A stretch of DNA of 36,587 nt from CAZEJK01 sp964512045 (GTDB lineage Bacteria > Acidobacteriota > Thermoanaerobaculia > Thermoanaerobaculales > Sulfomarinibacteraceae). A model generated the notes under the pieces. That model was not told the DNA's origin, searched no databases, and was given only the letters and a program-made list of their open reading frames with translations. Of the stretch, positions 25,036-34,219 are shown in pieces (positions within the stretch are counted from its first letter, which is position 1; every line of letters begins with the position of its first letter). The position numbers and the translations under genes were made by a program. The stretch spans positions 1-36,587 of the forward strand of contig CAZEJK010000029.1 in the NCBI GenBank assembly GCA_964512045.1, written 5' to 3'.

Positions 25036-28000
25036 CCTCGAGTGCTCCCCGGATCCGGTCCAGTCGCCAGAGGCAGCGGTCACCGGCCTCGAGAATACGT
25101 TCCACGATCGACGTGGGCTGAGCCGTTGCCGCCCGATCCTCCGTCGAGCGGGCCGGTTCGGTCTGAGTGTGCGGTCGTCGCGCAGAGCCCGTGGCGTGCT
25201 CTGCGCGGCGAGCGTCATCGAGCCACCGCAGGGCATCGACCATCTTCTCGCGGTCGATCCAACGGACACCTTCGAACGCGTTGACGCCGCATGCATGCTG
25301 CCAGGCGGCGTCCGTCTGCAACCTCCCCAGGACCGTTGTGGCGAGCTCCTCCATGCTCGGGGTCGCGTCCACGGCGACAAGCGCACGGAGTAGCTCTGCG
25401 GCCCACTCTGCCGCGTCGCTTCCATGGCCCGCACGCCGCAGAGTGCGCTCAACGGCAATCTCCAGCGCGTGCTCGTCCACCAGGCCACGACGCTCGGCCG
25501 GAGTCGTGTCTGGCAGGTGACGGAGCACGCTCCAGGCAGCGAGCACGCCGGGCGCGGGATCCTTGGCGTCCTCGATGGTGAGCGCGAGGGCGCGGGCGAG
25601 CGTGGCCGTGGCGCGTGCGGCGTGGTCATGGGAGCTTTGGCTGATGGCGTCTCCGACGGTCTCGGAGTCGTCTTCGAGGACGGTGGATGCGGTGTCGCCC
25701 GGCTCCACGGCGGTGTCGCCCGCAGCTGCGCTGCTGTCCTCGGGTTCGCCGGTTCGCTCCGCTGTCGCCGTACTTGGTCCCGGTGCTGGTGTGGCGTCAG
25801 CCATCGATGTGTCGGTTGTGCCTGCAGCGGGGCGAGCAGCGCCGGTGGCCTCTCGAGGAGCTTCTGAGCCGCCGGATTCGATCACCGTTGTGGTGGCCGA
25901 GAGCGCAGCGTACAGCGAGGCGATCTCTGTCTCGATGCTCGCGAGGTCGCAATCGTCTGGGTTGGTCGTGGCGGGTTGTTGCCGTGTGATTGACGATGCC
26001 AGGCGACGGAGACGCTGTGGCTCGAGAATCTGCTCGAGCAGCTCCACGTGCTCCGAGTGGACGATGGCGCGTACCAGCCGTTCGACGTCGCGAGCGCCTT
26101 CTGGAGGCAGCTGGCGGGCCGCCTCTGCCCAGACACCGGTGGTGTCGTGGTGCTGGCGAATGTCCAGGTAGACCTGAGCCTGGTACGGGCCGAGCCGTAC
26201 TGTGAGACCTCGCTCGGCGAGCGCGTCCGAACGGAGGAGATGCTCCCGTCCGGTGCGGTGATCGCGCCACACGCACCAGGCGGTGCTGTCGCGGCTCAGT
26301 CCGAGCGCATCGACCAGCTCGCGTCGTTGGCCGGCTGCGCGCTCGAGTGGGATCGAGTGGTGGATGGTCACCTCGGTGTCGGCGTACCGGTTGTGGTACA
26401 GAACCAGTGCCCGGTCGTCCTGACGGCCGTTGGAGTAGGCGAACACATCGTGGTTGACGTGGCCCTCAGCAGTCCTCGCTTCATACACCACGAACTGCTG
26501 CACCTCGGAGAACGTCGTGCGCCGCCGGATGAGCGGGAAGATCTCACGCTCGTGGCGAGCGATCATGCCGTGGTCGGGGTGCTCGTCCCAGTACGGCCGG
26601 CGGTACTCCATGCCGTACTTCTCGGCCAGCCCCTCGACCTGTCCGTGCCCGACCATCGGCAAGCCCGGCAGGGTGACCATGAGCGTGCACACACCGAAGT
26701 ACTTGTCATCGCGCCCGAACTGGGCGACCGCGGTGTCTTCGTCCGGGTTGTTCATGAAGTTCACGAACCGCTTGAGGATCTCCGGCTCGAACTCGAGAAT
26801 GTTGCGGATCACGCTGTGATACTTCTCGTTGTCCTCGTCGCGGAGCATGTTCATGAAGGCGCTGTTGTAGACCCGGTGCATACCCAGGGAGCGGACGAAG
26901 TAGCCCTCCATGAGCCAGAACGCCTCGGCCAGCAGCAGAGTGTCCGGAGCCTCGGCTGCCACCCTGTCCACCACCTCTCGCCAGAACTCCTCGGGCATCT
27001 GGGCATCGAACTCCGCTCGCGTCAGTGGATGGTCTGAGCGCGATGGAATCGCGCCGCCGGTTCCGGGCTCGGGAAACCACAGCCGTTGGTAGTGCTTCTT
27101 GGCCAGGGTCATGGCGGCGTCGAAGCGGATGATCGGGAACCGTCGAGCGACCGCCAGGATGGTCTGGATCATCGCCTCTCGGACGTCATCTCGAAGGTAG
27201 TTGAGCTGGGCGGTGTCGTTCCACGGCATCGATGTGCCGTCGTTGCCGTGGTAGATGAACCGCTCGCGTCCGCTGGTTCGTTCCACCAGCTTGAACACCA
27301 CAGCGGCGTCTGTTCGGGAGTAGTAGTGGTCTTCGAGGTAGATGCCGATCTCGGACCGCGGCGACAGATCGGTTCCGTCGAACGTGTACGACGGGAACGG
27401 ACACGTGTCTCGTTGCACGAACCAATCGGGATGCTCGAGCACCCAGCGCGAGTCGATACCCATGTGGTTCGGGACCAGGTCCGAGGCGAGACGGATTCCG
27501 TGCTGCCACGCCAGCTGGCGGAGTCGGTCCAGTGCGGGTTCTCCACCGAGGTCATCAGCGATCTGATAGTCGTGCAGTGAGTAGGCCGAGGCGACCGCCT
27601 CGGGGTTTCCGCACATTCGCTTGATCCGTTCCGATGCCGGGCTGCGTTGCCACAGCCCGATCAGCCACAGACCGGTCACGCCCCAACGCGCCAGCCGCTG
27701 CAGCTCCACCTCGGGGATCTCGTCGAGTCGAGCGATCGTGCGACCGTGGCGAATCGAAAGCTGGTAAAGCCAGACATGGGCGTTCTTGGCCATCAGCACC
27801 ACGTTCGGCATCCAGTCGAGGTCGGTGGAGAAGTTCTCCGGCTCCTCCGCCAGGTCGGCGAAGTCCAAAACCGGCGCCGGACCGGGCCCGCCGAACCGCG
27901 GCGCGTGCTCCTCGCGGAGCATGTCGAGGCCGCCGAGGAGCTTGTGGATCGCGTCCCCAATCCACGCGCCGAATCGGCGCATCAGGAAGCGGAGCTGGCC

Positions 28001-28669
28001 CTCCAGCGAGTCCGGGTCGGAGCGTGCGATGCCGAGGAGCAGCTCCATCAGCTGCTCTCCATCTCCCTCAAAACCGGGCTCCAGACAGAAGAACTGATAC
28101 ATGCCGGCGACGACGGGCAGGTAGGCCGTGGTGACCTGGAGCTGCCGATCATCAAACAGGTGGCGGTATGGACGGAAGGCCGGGTTGTCGTTTGCCAACC
28201 ACAGCACCAGCATTTCCTCGAGGGCACGTTCGCGGTTGCTCACGCCTTCGCTGCGACCGGCAAGATACTCGTCAATCGTCAGCTCTCCGCGATACACCGG
28301 AGCCGGGGGGAACTCTTCAAGGAAGCGGTGCAGGGTGGCATCGAGCCGATCACGGCCGAGACGGCGCTCCAGGTGCGATGGGAGTGCCGGCATGACCGAC
28401 TCGCCGGTTGAGGTGCGGTAACGGGCGATCAGAAGATGCAGTGCCTCGTGGATCAGCGCCATCGCGTAGAGATCGGAGGCGTTGGTGGCAACCGGATCAC
28501 CGGCTGCATGGCGGGCACGGGAGATCCGATCGGCGATCTCGCGCGCGATCTGGGGATCGGCGATCACCGTGCGACCGTCGGTTGCGAACAGTCGCTGGTC
28601 CAAGCCGTATCGATCGCGCGCTGCGCGGGCTATGTGAAGCTCTGAGAGAGCGAGAGCAGGTTCCGGCAT
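25010..28669 (-). CDS. Giant GH13 family (alpha-amylase-type) protein
   Basis: About 1219 residues. The first ~310 residues are an all-helical-looking domain of unknown function. The GH13 barrel follows, from HVWLYQLSIRHGRTIARLDE. Region I is SDLVPNHMGID. The nucleophile D517 is in IIRFDAAMTLAKKH and the acid/base E582 in LLLAEAFW. The final Asp (D643) is in FMNNPDEDTA, where Asn-Asn-Pro replaces the usual Asn-His before Asp. Residues ~900-1219 are Thr/Ala/Asp-rich linkers and helices. There is no signal peptide, so an intracellular alpha-glucan or trehalose-type enzyme is likely; exact specificity is unknown. The start is ATG 28669 (GGTGA-like ribosome site), with GTG 28675 possible. It is coupled to the ABC1 kinase gene. 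Confidence 0.88.
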   Translation of the reverse strand: MPEPALALSELHIARAARDRYGLDQRLFATDGRTVIADPQIAREIADRISRARHAAGDPVATNASDLYAMALIHEALHLLIARYRTSTGESVMPALPSHLERRLGRDRLDATLHRFLEEFPPAPVYRGELTIDEYLAGRSEGVSNRERALEEMLVLWLANDNPAFRPYRHLFDDRQLQVTTAYLPVVAGMYQFFCLEPGFEGDGEQLMELLLGIARSDPDSLEGQLRFLMRRFGAWIGDAIHKLLGGLDMLREEHAPRFGGPGPAPVLDFADLAEEPENFSTDLDWMPNVVLMAKNAHVWLYQLSIRHGRTIARLDEIPEVELQRLARWGVTGLWLIGLWQRSPASERIKRMCGNPEAVASAYSLHDYQIADDLGGEPALDRLRQLAWQHGIRLASDLVPNHMGIDSRWVLEHPDWFVQRDTCPFPSYTFDGTDLSPRSEIGIYLEDHYYSRTDAAVVFKLVERTSGRERFIYHGNDGTSMPWNDTAQLNYLRDDVREAMIQTILAVARRFPIIRFDAAMTLAKKHYQRLWFPEPGTGGAIPSRSDHPLTRAEFDAQMPEEFWREVVDRVAAEAPDTLLLAEAFWLMEGYFVRSLGMHRVYNSAFMNMLRDEDNEKYHSVIRNILEFEPEILKRFVNFMNNPDEDTAVAQFGRDDKYFGVCTLMVTLPGLPMVGHGQVEGLAEKYGMEYRRPYWDEHPDHGMIARHEREIFPLIRRRTTFSEVQQFVVYEARTAEGHVNHDVFAYSNGRQDDRALVLYHNRYADTEVTIHHSIPLERAAGQRRELVDALGLSRDSTAWCVWRDHRTGREHLLRSDALAERGLTVRLGPYQAQVYLDIRQHHDTTGVWAEAARQLPPEGARDVERLVRAIVHSEHVELLEQILEPQRLRRLASSITRQQPATTNPDDCDLASIETEIASLYAALSATTTVIESGGSEAPREATGAARPAAGTTDTSMADATPAPGPSTATAERTGEPEDSSAAAGDTAVEPGDTASTVLEDDSETVGDAISQSSHDHAARATATLARALALTIEDAKDPAPGVLAAWSVLRHLPDTTPAERRGLVDEHALEIAVERTLRRAGHGSDAAEWAAELLRALVAVDATPSMEELATTVLGRLQTDAAWQHACGVNAFEGVRWIDREKMVDALRWLDDARRAEHATGSARRPHTQTEPARSTEDRAATAQPTSIVERILEAGDRCLWRLDRIRGALEDGSFEPGS

Positions 28670-28825
28670 CGTCACCCCATCTGGAAGGACAGCAACGGCT
28701 CGTGGCGGTCCTCTCCTGAAGATGTCGTGGCCTACCTTAGCGCGATCGCCGGGTTTCGCGAAATCGGGGGGAAGAGCTGCAGCGCTTGAGTGTTGTAGAG
28801 TGGCAGCACGGTTCGGGAGGGAGAT

Positions 28826-31489
28826 ATGACTCAGGATCCATTCTCAGCTCGACGTCGCTTGGCCACCGTCGGTGGAGAGGTGGCGTACTACGATCTTTCA
28901 CAGCTGGCGCGCCAGGGAGTCGGTGATCCTGATCGCCTGCCGGTCTCGGTCAAGGTGCTGCTCGAAGCAGCACTCCGCACGGTCGACGGGTTCGTCGTCG
29001 AGGAGGACGATGTCCGCCGGCTCGCCTCCTGGCAGCCAGACGGAGAGGTGACCGAGGTTCCGTTCAAGCCCGGTCGCGTCGTCCTGCAGGACTTCACCGG
29101 CGTTCCCGGGGTCGTCGATCTGGCGGCGCTGCGTGAGGCGTGTCAGCGTCTCGGTACGGATCCGAAGCGGATCAATCCTCTGGTGCCGTGCGATCTGGTG
29201 ATCGACCACTCGGTGCAGGTGGACTACTTCGGCCGCCCCGATGCGCTGCGCCTGAATGCCCGCAAGGAGTTCGAGCGCAACCGGGAGCGGTACGAGTTCC
29301 TGAAGTGGGGCCAGCAGGCGTTCGACAACTTCTCGGTGGTGCCGCCGGCCACAGGAATCGTCCATCAGGTGAACCTGGAGTACCTGGCCACGGTCGTGAT
29401 GCAGCGAGATGGCGTCGCGTTCCCAGACTCGCTGGTCGGGACCGATAGCCATACGACGATGATCAACGGGCTCGGTGTCGTCGGCTGGGGGGTCGGTGGC
29501 ATCGAGGCCGAGGCCGTGATGCTCGGCCAGCCGATCTTCATGCTGTCGCCCAGGGTTGTCGGCTTCAAGCTGACCGGACGGCTCAGCGAGGGGACCACGG
29601 CCACCGACATGGTGCTGACCATCACGCAGATCCTGCGCGAGCTCGGTGTCGTTGGCCAGTTCGTGGAGTTCTTCGGGGACGGGTTGGATCATCTCAGCTT
29701 GCCGGATCGGGCCACCATTGCCAACATGTCGCCGGAGTACGGCGCCACGATGGGGTTCTTCCCGGTGGACGACCTGACGCTGTCGTACCTGCGGATGACC
29801 GGCCGGGACGAGGCCACCGTCGATCTCGTGGAGCGGTACTGCAAGACGCAGGGGCTGTGGCGACAGCGAGATGTGCAACCTCGGTTCAGCCGGACCGTGG
29901 AGCTTGACCTGGGTACCATCGAGCCGTCCCTGGCTGGCCCGAAACGGCCGCAGGACCGCATCGCGCTGTCCGGGATGCACCCGCAATGGCGCGATGACCT
30001 GACGACCACGTTCGGCCAGGCCGAGCGAGCCGACGCCGCCGTGCCAGTGGAGCTGGACGGAGAGCAGTTTGAGCTGTCGCACGGAGACGTGGTGATCGCC
30101 GCAATCACCAGCTGTACGAACACCTCCAACCCGTCGGTGATGCTCGCCGCTGGCCTGTTGGCCAAGGCTGCCGTCGAGCGCGGTCTGAAGGTGCCGCCGT
30201 GGGTCAAGACCTCGCTCGCACCAGGTAGCCGGGTCGTGACCGATTACTACGAGAAGGCGGGGCTGACAACGTCACTGGAAGCGTTGGGGTTCCATCTGGT
30301 GGGCTACGGGTGCACCACCTGTATCGGTAACTCGGGGCCGTTGCCGGACGCGATCTCGGAGGCTGTCCGTGCTGGCGATCTGGTGGTGGCCAGTGTGCTG
30401 TCTGGCAACCGCAACTTCGAGGGCCGCGTCAACCCGGATACCCGTGCGAACTATCTCGCGAGCCCCCCTCTGGTGGTGGCGTACGCGCTGGCCGGGACGG
30501 TGAATACTGATCTCACACGGGATCCGATCGGTACCGGAAACGATGGCGAGCCGGTGTATCTGCGCGATCTGTGGCCTTCACAGCAGCTCATTCGCGAGAC
30601 GGTGGAGGCTGCGGTGAGCCCGGAAGCGTTCCGCGAGAAGTACGCCGATGTGTTCACCGGCGCCGAGGAGTGGCAGGAGATCGAGGTGACCGGGGGTGAG
30701 CTGCACGACTGGGATACGGAGTCGACGTATATCCGACATCCGCCGTTCTTCATGGAGGTCACCCCGGAGGTGCCGGACCTCGAGCCGATCCGCGGAGCAC
30801 GGGTGCTGGCGATGCTCGGAGACTCCGTGACCACGGACCACATCAGCCCGGCTGGTGCGATTCCGCTGGACTCGCCCGCAGCCAGATATCTGCGGGAGCA
30901 CGGGGTGAGTGAACGTGAGTTCAACAGCTTCGGATCGCGCCGCGGCAACCACGAGGTGATGGTGCGTGGGACCTTTGGCAATATCCGTCTGCGCAACCTT
31001 CTGGTGCCTCAGACGGAGGGCGGCTACACGAAGTACGTGCCGACGGGCGAGCAGATGTCGATTTACGACGCGGCGATGCGCTATGCGGCCGAGTCGACGC
31101 CCCTGGTCGTGCTGGCAGGCGCCGAGTACGGAACCGGATCATCGCGGGACTGGGCCGCCAAGGGTACGGCGCTGCTTGGCGTTCGAGCGGTGCTTGCCAC
31201 CAGCTTCGAGCGGATCCACCGGTCGAACCTGGTCGGGATGGGAGTGGTACCGATCCAGTTTGACGAAGGGGAGAGCGCCTCCAGCCTCGGGTTGACCGGT
31301 GAAGAGCAGCTCGACATCGACATGCCGGCGAAGCCGGAGCCGCAGCAGCGGGCGACGGTGCGGGCGCGCCGAAGCGATGGGTCCGTGATCGAGTTCCAGG
31401 CCACCTGCCGGATCGACACCCCGGTGGAGGCGGACTACCTGATCAATGGTGGCATCCTGCACACGGTTCTCCGCCAGCTCGCCCGTTGA
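28826..31489 (+). CDS. acnA: Aconitate hydratase, AcnA type
   Basis: The 887-residue enzyme has the AcnA/IRP architecture. TGVPGVVDLAALREACQRLG and IDHSVQVDYFG are near the N terminus, and SLVGTDSHTTMINGLGVVGW follows. The [4Fe-4S] ligands are C430 (AAITSCTNTSN), C496 and C499 (GYGCTTCIGNSG). The swivel domain has GDSVTTDHISPAG and GAEYGTGSSRDWAAKG. It interconverts citrate and isocitrate in the TCA cycle. The start at ATG 28826 follows GGGAGGGAG. The gene is divergent from the GH13 gene across about 156 bp, and the polytopic membrane gene begins 62 bp after its stop. Length matches the family's ~890 residues. Confidence 0.97.
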   Translation: MTQDPFSARRRLATVGGEVAYYDLSQLARQGVGDPDRLPVSVKVLLEAALRTVDGFVVEEDDVRRLASWQPDGEVTEVPFKPGRVVLQDFTGVPGVVDLAALREACQRLGTDPKRINPLVPCDLVIDHSVQVDYFGRPDALRLNARKEFERNRERYEFLKWGQQAFDNFSVVPPATGIVHQVNLEYLATVVMQRDGVAFPDSLVGTDSHTTMINGLGVVGWGVGGIEAEAVMLGQPIFMLSPRVVGFKLTGRLSEGTTATDMVLTITQILRELGVVGQFVEFFGDGLDHLSLPDRATIANMSPEYGATMGFFPVDDLTLSYLRMTGRDEATVDLVERYCKTQGLWRQRDVQPRFSRTVELDLGTIEPSLAGPKRPQDRIALSGMHPQWRDDLTTTFGQAERADAAVPVELDGEQFELSHGDVVIAAITSCTNTSNPSVMLAAGLLAKAAVERGLKVPPWVKTSLAPGSRVVTDYYEKAGLTTSLEALGFHLVGYGCTTCIGNSGPLPDAISEAVRAGDLVVASVLSGNRNFEGRVNPDTRANYLASPPLVVAYALAGTVNTDLTRDPIGTGNDGEPVYLRDLWPSQQLIRETVEAAVSPEAFREKYADVFTGAEEWQEIEVTGGELHDWDTESTYIRHPPFFMEVTPEVPDLEPIRGARVLAMLGDSVTTDHISPAGAIPLDSPAARYLREHGVSEREFNSFGSRRGNHEVMVRGTFGNIRLRNLLVPQTEGGYTKYVPTGEQMSIYDAAMRYAAESTPLVVLAGAEYGTGSSRDWAAKGTALLGVRAVLATSFERIHRSNLVGMGVVPIQFDEGESASSLGLTGEEQLDIDMPAKPEPQQRATVRARRSDGSVIEFQATCRIDTPVEADYLINGGILHTVLRQLAR

Positions 31490-31551
31490 GGCCACCGGGC
31501 ACGCAAGGCCGGTGCAGGGCGCAGGGCGGCAGGCGCGGCGTCGGACGTCCG

Positions 31552-33483
31552 ATGGTGACGGATCCAAACGCTGACGGTTCGGTCTCCGAGCCCGGGTGGA
31601 TGCGGGTCGCGGCCGCTGTGGCTGTGGCCTGGTATGCCCTGGCCCTGTTTCCGGGCCGCTTCGTGGCCTTCGGTCCTCGCGGTATCGATCCTGCCTGGCA
31701 ATGGGTCGTCAATGCGGCGGCGAGCCAGGACATCACCTTTGGCACGGAGCTGGTTTTTACCTATGGCCCGTTGGCGTTCCTGATTGCGCCGCTGGACGTT
31801 GCGAGGAACCTTGCAGTGGCGACAGGTCTTGCGCTTGTAATCCACTCCCTCGTGATCGCCTCGCTGGTGATCTGGTGGCGACGCGCCGAGCATGCGGGAG
31901 CGGTGCTGAGCGGCGTGGTCGTGCTGGTCATGGCCCCTGCGCTTTTTCTGGAGACCGAGGGCCTGTGGTTGCTGACGTTGGCGTGGCTCGCGTTCACCGC
32001 CGTCGAGCTCCGGTTGCGATGGCCAGGGGTTGCGAGCGCGGCGTTGGCTGGGGTCTTTGTGCTCGTGAAGACGTCGCTTGGGGTGGCCTCGGTTGCAGTG
32101 GTGGGCCTCGCGGTGCTCGGAGAGCGCATGCTCCTGAAGCGTCCGGTGCGGTGGGAGATGATCGCTACTGCTGTGCTCGCTTTCACTGTCATGGCCGGCG
32201 TGTGCTTCGGCTCGCCCGGTGTGGCGTGGATCTGGGCCCAGCGTGCCCTCGAGGTGGTATCGGGGTACAGCGTGGCGAACAGCATCGTCGGACCCGCCTC
32301 AGGGCTGCTGGTGGGGGTGGCGGCGGTGGCAGTGTGGATCGGTGTCGCGTGGGTTGGGTGGAGCGACGGTCGCGTGCGTCGGTGGGTCCTGCTGACGGCG
32401 CCGCTGGTGCTCATCCAGTTTCGGCTCGCGTACGTGCGTCAGGACGGCCATGAGCTCCAGCTGTTCGGGTTCTTGTGTGGTCTCGTGGCGCTCACCGTGC
32501 TGGTGTCGACACGCTGGCGGAGCGTCGCTGCCGGGGTCGTTGCGGGCGTGATGCTGCTGGCGGGCTCTGCTGTCGTGGCGCAGCGGACGGCTGCAGAGGC
32601 GGGCTCGGCTGCTTTCCGAGCTGCCACCGCTCGGGAAGGTGTGCGCAACCTGAGCGCGGTGCTGCGCTGGTCCGATACCCGACGTGAGCTGGCGGCCAGG
32701 AGCGCCGAACAGATGCGTGAGCTGGTGCTTCCGGAAGAGTGGCACGCGCGGCTCGGGCCGGCGCCAGGCCCGGTGGGGACGTTGCCGTGGGAGTGCCAGA
32801 TCGCGCCGGCGAACGGCCTCCAGTGGGCCCCCACGCCAACGCTCCAGCTGTACTCGGCGTACACGGCCGAGCTCGATGCGTGGAGTGCGCGCCGGTACGC
32901 AGCGGATGGCCCGCGGTGGATCGTGAACGAGTACGTGCCCGTGGGCAAGCGGCATCAGATGCTCGACGCCCCGGCCACGTGGCGGACGCTGTTCCGCTAC
33001 TACGAGCCTCGGACGACGAGGTCGGACCCGTACGCGGTCCTGCTGGAACGTCGCGCGCTGCCGCTGGAAGAGGATCTGGTCGAGGTGGGCCGGTCTCGGC
33101 TGGTGATGGAGACGCCGGTGGAGGTGCCGTTCTCTGACCATATTCTGCTGGGGTACTTCGATCTCGAGCTCAACCTGCGCGGCCGTGTGCAGAGCATGTT
33201 GTTCCGGGTGCCGCCGGTGATGCTGCGGATGGACCATGCCTCCGGTCGGACCACGGTGTACCGGCTCGTCCCGGGTACGGCCGCAAATGGCGTGGTGATC
33301 AACAGGTTCCCGGGACGGTTCTTCGAGCGTTACCTGTGGTTGTGGAGCGGTCGGCCGATGGATGAGGTGGTGCGGATCACACTGACCGGTCCGGGAACGG
33401 CCTGCTTCGTTGCCGAGTCCACGCTGATCTGGCGAGAGCTCCGGATAGACAGCCCGAGCTCGAGTCTCCCGATCGGGAGCTGA
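31552..33483 (+). CDS. Polytopic membrane protein with large soluble C-terminal domain, function unknown
   Basis: The 643-residue protein has about nine or ten membrane helices in residues 15-350 (RVAAAVAVAWYALALFPG, ALVIHSLVIASLVIW, LLTLAWLAFTAVEL, AVLAFTVMAGVCFG). The loop GIDPAWQWVVNAAASQDITF followed by VFTYGPLAFLIAPL resembles a recurrent motif of uncharacterised GT-C-like membrane proteins. The C-terminal ~290 residues are soluble, with Trp-rich segments (GTLPWECQIAPANGLQWAPT, DGPRWIVNEYVPVG). No catalytic DxD is convincing. ATG 31552 is preferred, although the frame is open back into acnA. It may be co-transcribed with acnA, but a functional link is not obvious. Confidence 0.7.
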   Translation: MVTDPNADGSVSEPGWMRVAAAVAVAWYALALFPGRFVAFGPRGIDPAWQWVVNAAASQDITFGTELVFTYGPLAFLIAPLDVARNLAVATGLALVIHSLVIASLVIWWRRAEHAGAVLSGVVVLVMAPALFLETEGLWLLTLAWLAFTAVELRLRWPGVASAALAGVFVLVKTSLGVASVAVVGLAVLGERMLLKRPVRWEMIATAVLAFTVMAGVCFGSPGVAWIWAQRALEVVSGYSVANSIVGPASGLLVGVAAVAVWIGVAWVGWSDGRVRRWVLLTAPLVLIQFRLAYVRQDGHELQLFGFLCGLVALTVLVSTRWRSVAAGVVAGVMLLAGSAVVAQRTAAEAGSAAFRAATAREGVRNLSAVLRWSDTRRELAARSAEQMRELVLPEEWHARLGPAPGPVGTLPWECQIAPANGLQWAPTPTLQLYSAYTAELDAWSARRYAADGPRWIVNEYVPVGKRHQMLDAPATWRTLFRYYEPRTTRSDPYAVLLERRALPLEEDLVEVGRSRLVMETPVEVPFSDHILLGYFDLELNLRGRVQSMLFRVPPVMLRMDHASGRTTVYRLVPGTAANGVVINRFPGRFFERYLWLWSGRPMDEVVRITLTGPGTACFVAESTLIWRELRIDSPSSSLPIGS

Positions 33484-33502
33484 CATCGCCAGCGTTCTCT
33501 CG

Positions 33503-34018
33503 TCACGGTACGAACGCGGTGCTGCGTTGCGTCGGGTGCTGGGCGAGGGCGAGGTCGTACACCGGATCGTATGCGTCACCGTTCGGTCCGGGGGCAAACT
33601 CGACACCGACAATCGGTCCGAGCACTCTGCGCACGATCACCTCCTTGCGGAACGTCGTGAGCCGTGGCGCACCGAGCGCAAACTCTACGATGAGGTGATC
33701 GTCACATGCCAACGAGTCCGGCTGGTCCAGGTGCAGCAGCATGCCCGTTCGCGACACGTTCTGTACGGTGAGGCGTTGGCTGACCGACTCATCGGGACGA
33801 GTCCATTGCCCGCGAAGGTTGACCTCTTTGCGGACGTACAGGCGCCGCTCCACGAACACCACGTGCGTTCGCGAGCACTCACACTGCACGCGCATTCGCA
33901 GTGGTGTGTCACTGCGAACCGGCCGGTCGGGGTCCAGGATGAGGGTACGACCACACTCCGGACAGACAAACTCGGCCGTTCCATCATCGTTGAGTACTGC
34001 GTGCTTTCTCGTAGCCAT
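33503..34018 (-). CDS. PilZ-domain protein with N-terminal zinc-ribbon-like motif
   Basis: The 171-residue protein (from ATG 34018) has CPEC (C19, C22) and CEC (C46, C48) in the first 50 residues, a plausible zinc ribbon. A PilZ domain follows: VRKEVNLRGQW (basic residues near R63/R69) and NVSRTGMLLHL (the N/DxSxxG motif, N87-S89-G92). PilZ domains bind cyclic di-GMP and transmit it to partner proteins. The first motif is KEVNLR rather than the canonical RxxxR, so binding is likely but not certain. An in-frame ATG at 34036 would add six residues. The gene converges on the membrane-protein gene with only about 20 bp between stops. Confidence 0.8.
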   Translation of the reverse strand: MATRKHAVLNDDGTAEFVCPECGRTLILDPDRPVRSDTPLRMRVQCECSRTHVVFVERRLYVRKEVNLRGQWTRPDESVSQRLTVQNVSRTGMLLHLDQPDSLACDDHLIVEFALGAPRLTTFRKEVIVRRVLGPIVGVEFAPGPNGDAYDPVYDLALAQHPTQRSTAFVP

Positions 34019-34184
34019 CGGCTCATCGCTCCGCATGCTTTCGGCTCGTGGCCCGCACAGGTGCTGCTCGAGTCGTGAACGTTGGTAGGGTAGCAGAAGT
34101 TGTGGCCACGTGCTGGCCAGACCGGCTCCATCGGAGCGTCACCTCGGTTGCGGTCCGCGGCCGCGTTGGCGGTCATGCTTCGGG

Positions 34185-34213
34185 TTGTTCCGGCTGTGTG
34201 GTGAGGGTACGGT
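34185..34213 (+). promoter_or_regulatory. Promoter of the yhhN-like gene (predicted leaderless)
   Basis: TTGTTC (34185-34190), 17 nt, TACGGT (34208-34213), 6 nt (GAGCAG), then ATG 34220. The spacing is the same as for the vapBC and ECF promoters. GGTGAG overlaps the -10 end, so a Shine-Dalgarno reading is also possible. Confidence 0.5.
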
Positions 34214-34219
34214 GAGCAG

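Noticed and set aside
23584..25284. 566-codon plus-strand frame opposite the ABC1 kinase
   Set aside because: Antisense shadow; the minus-strand frame carries all UbiB motifs.
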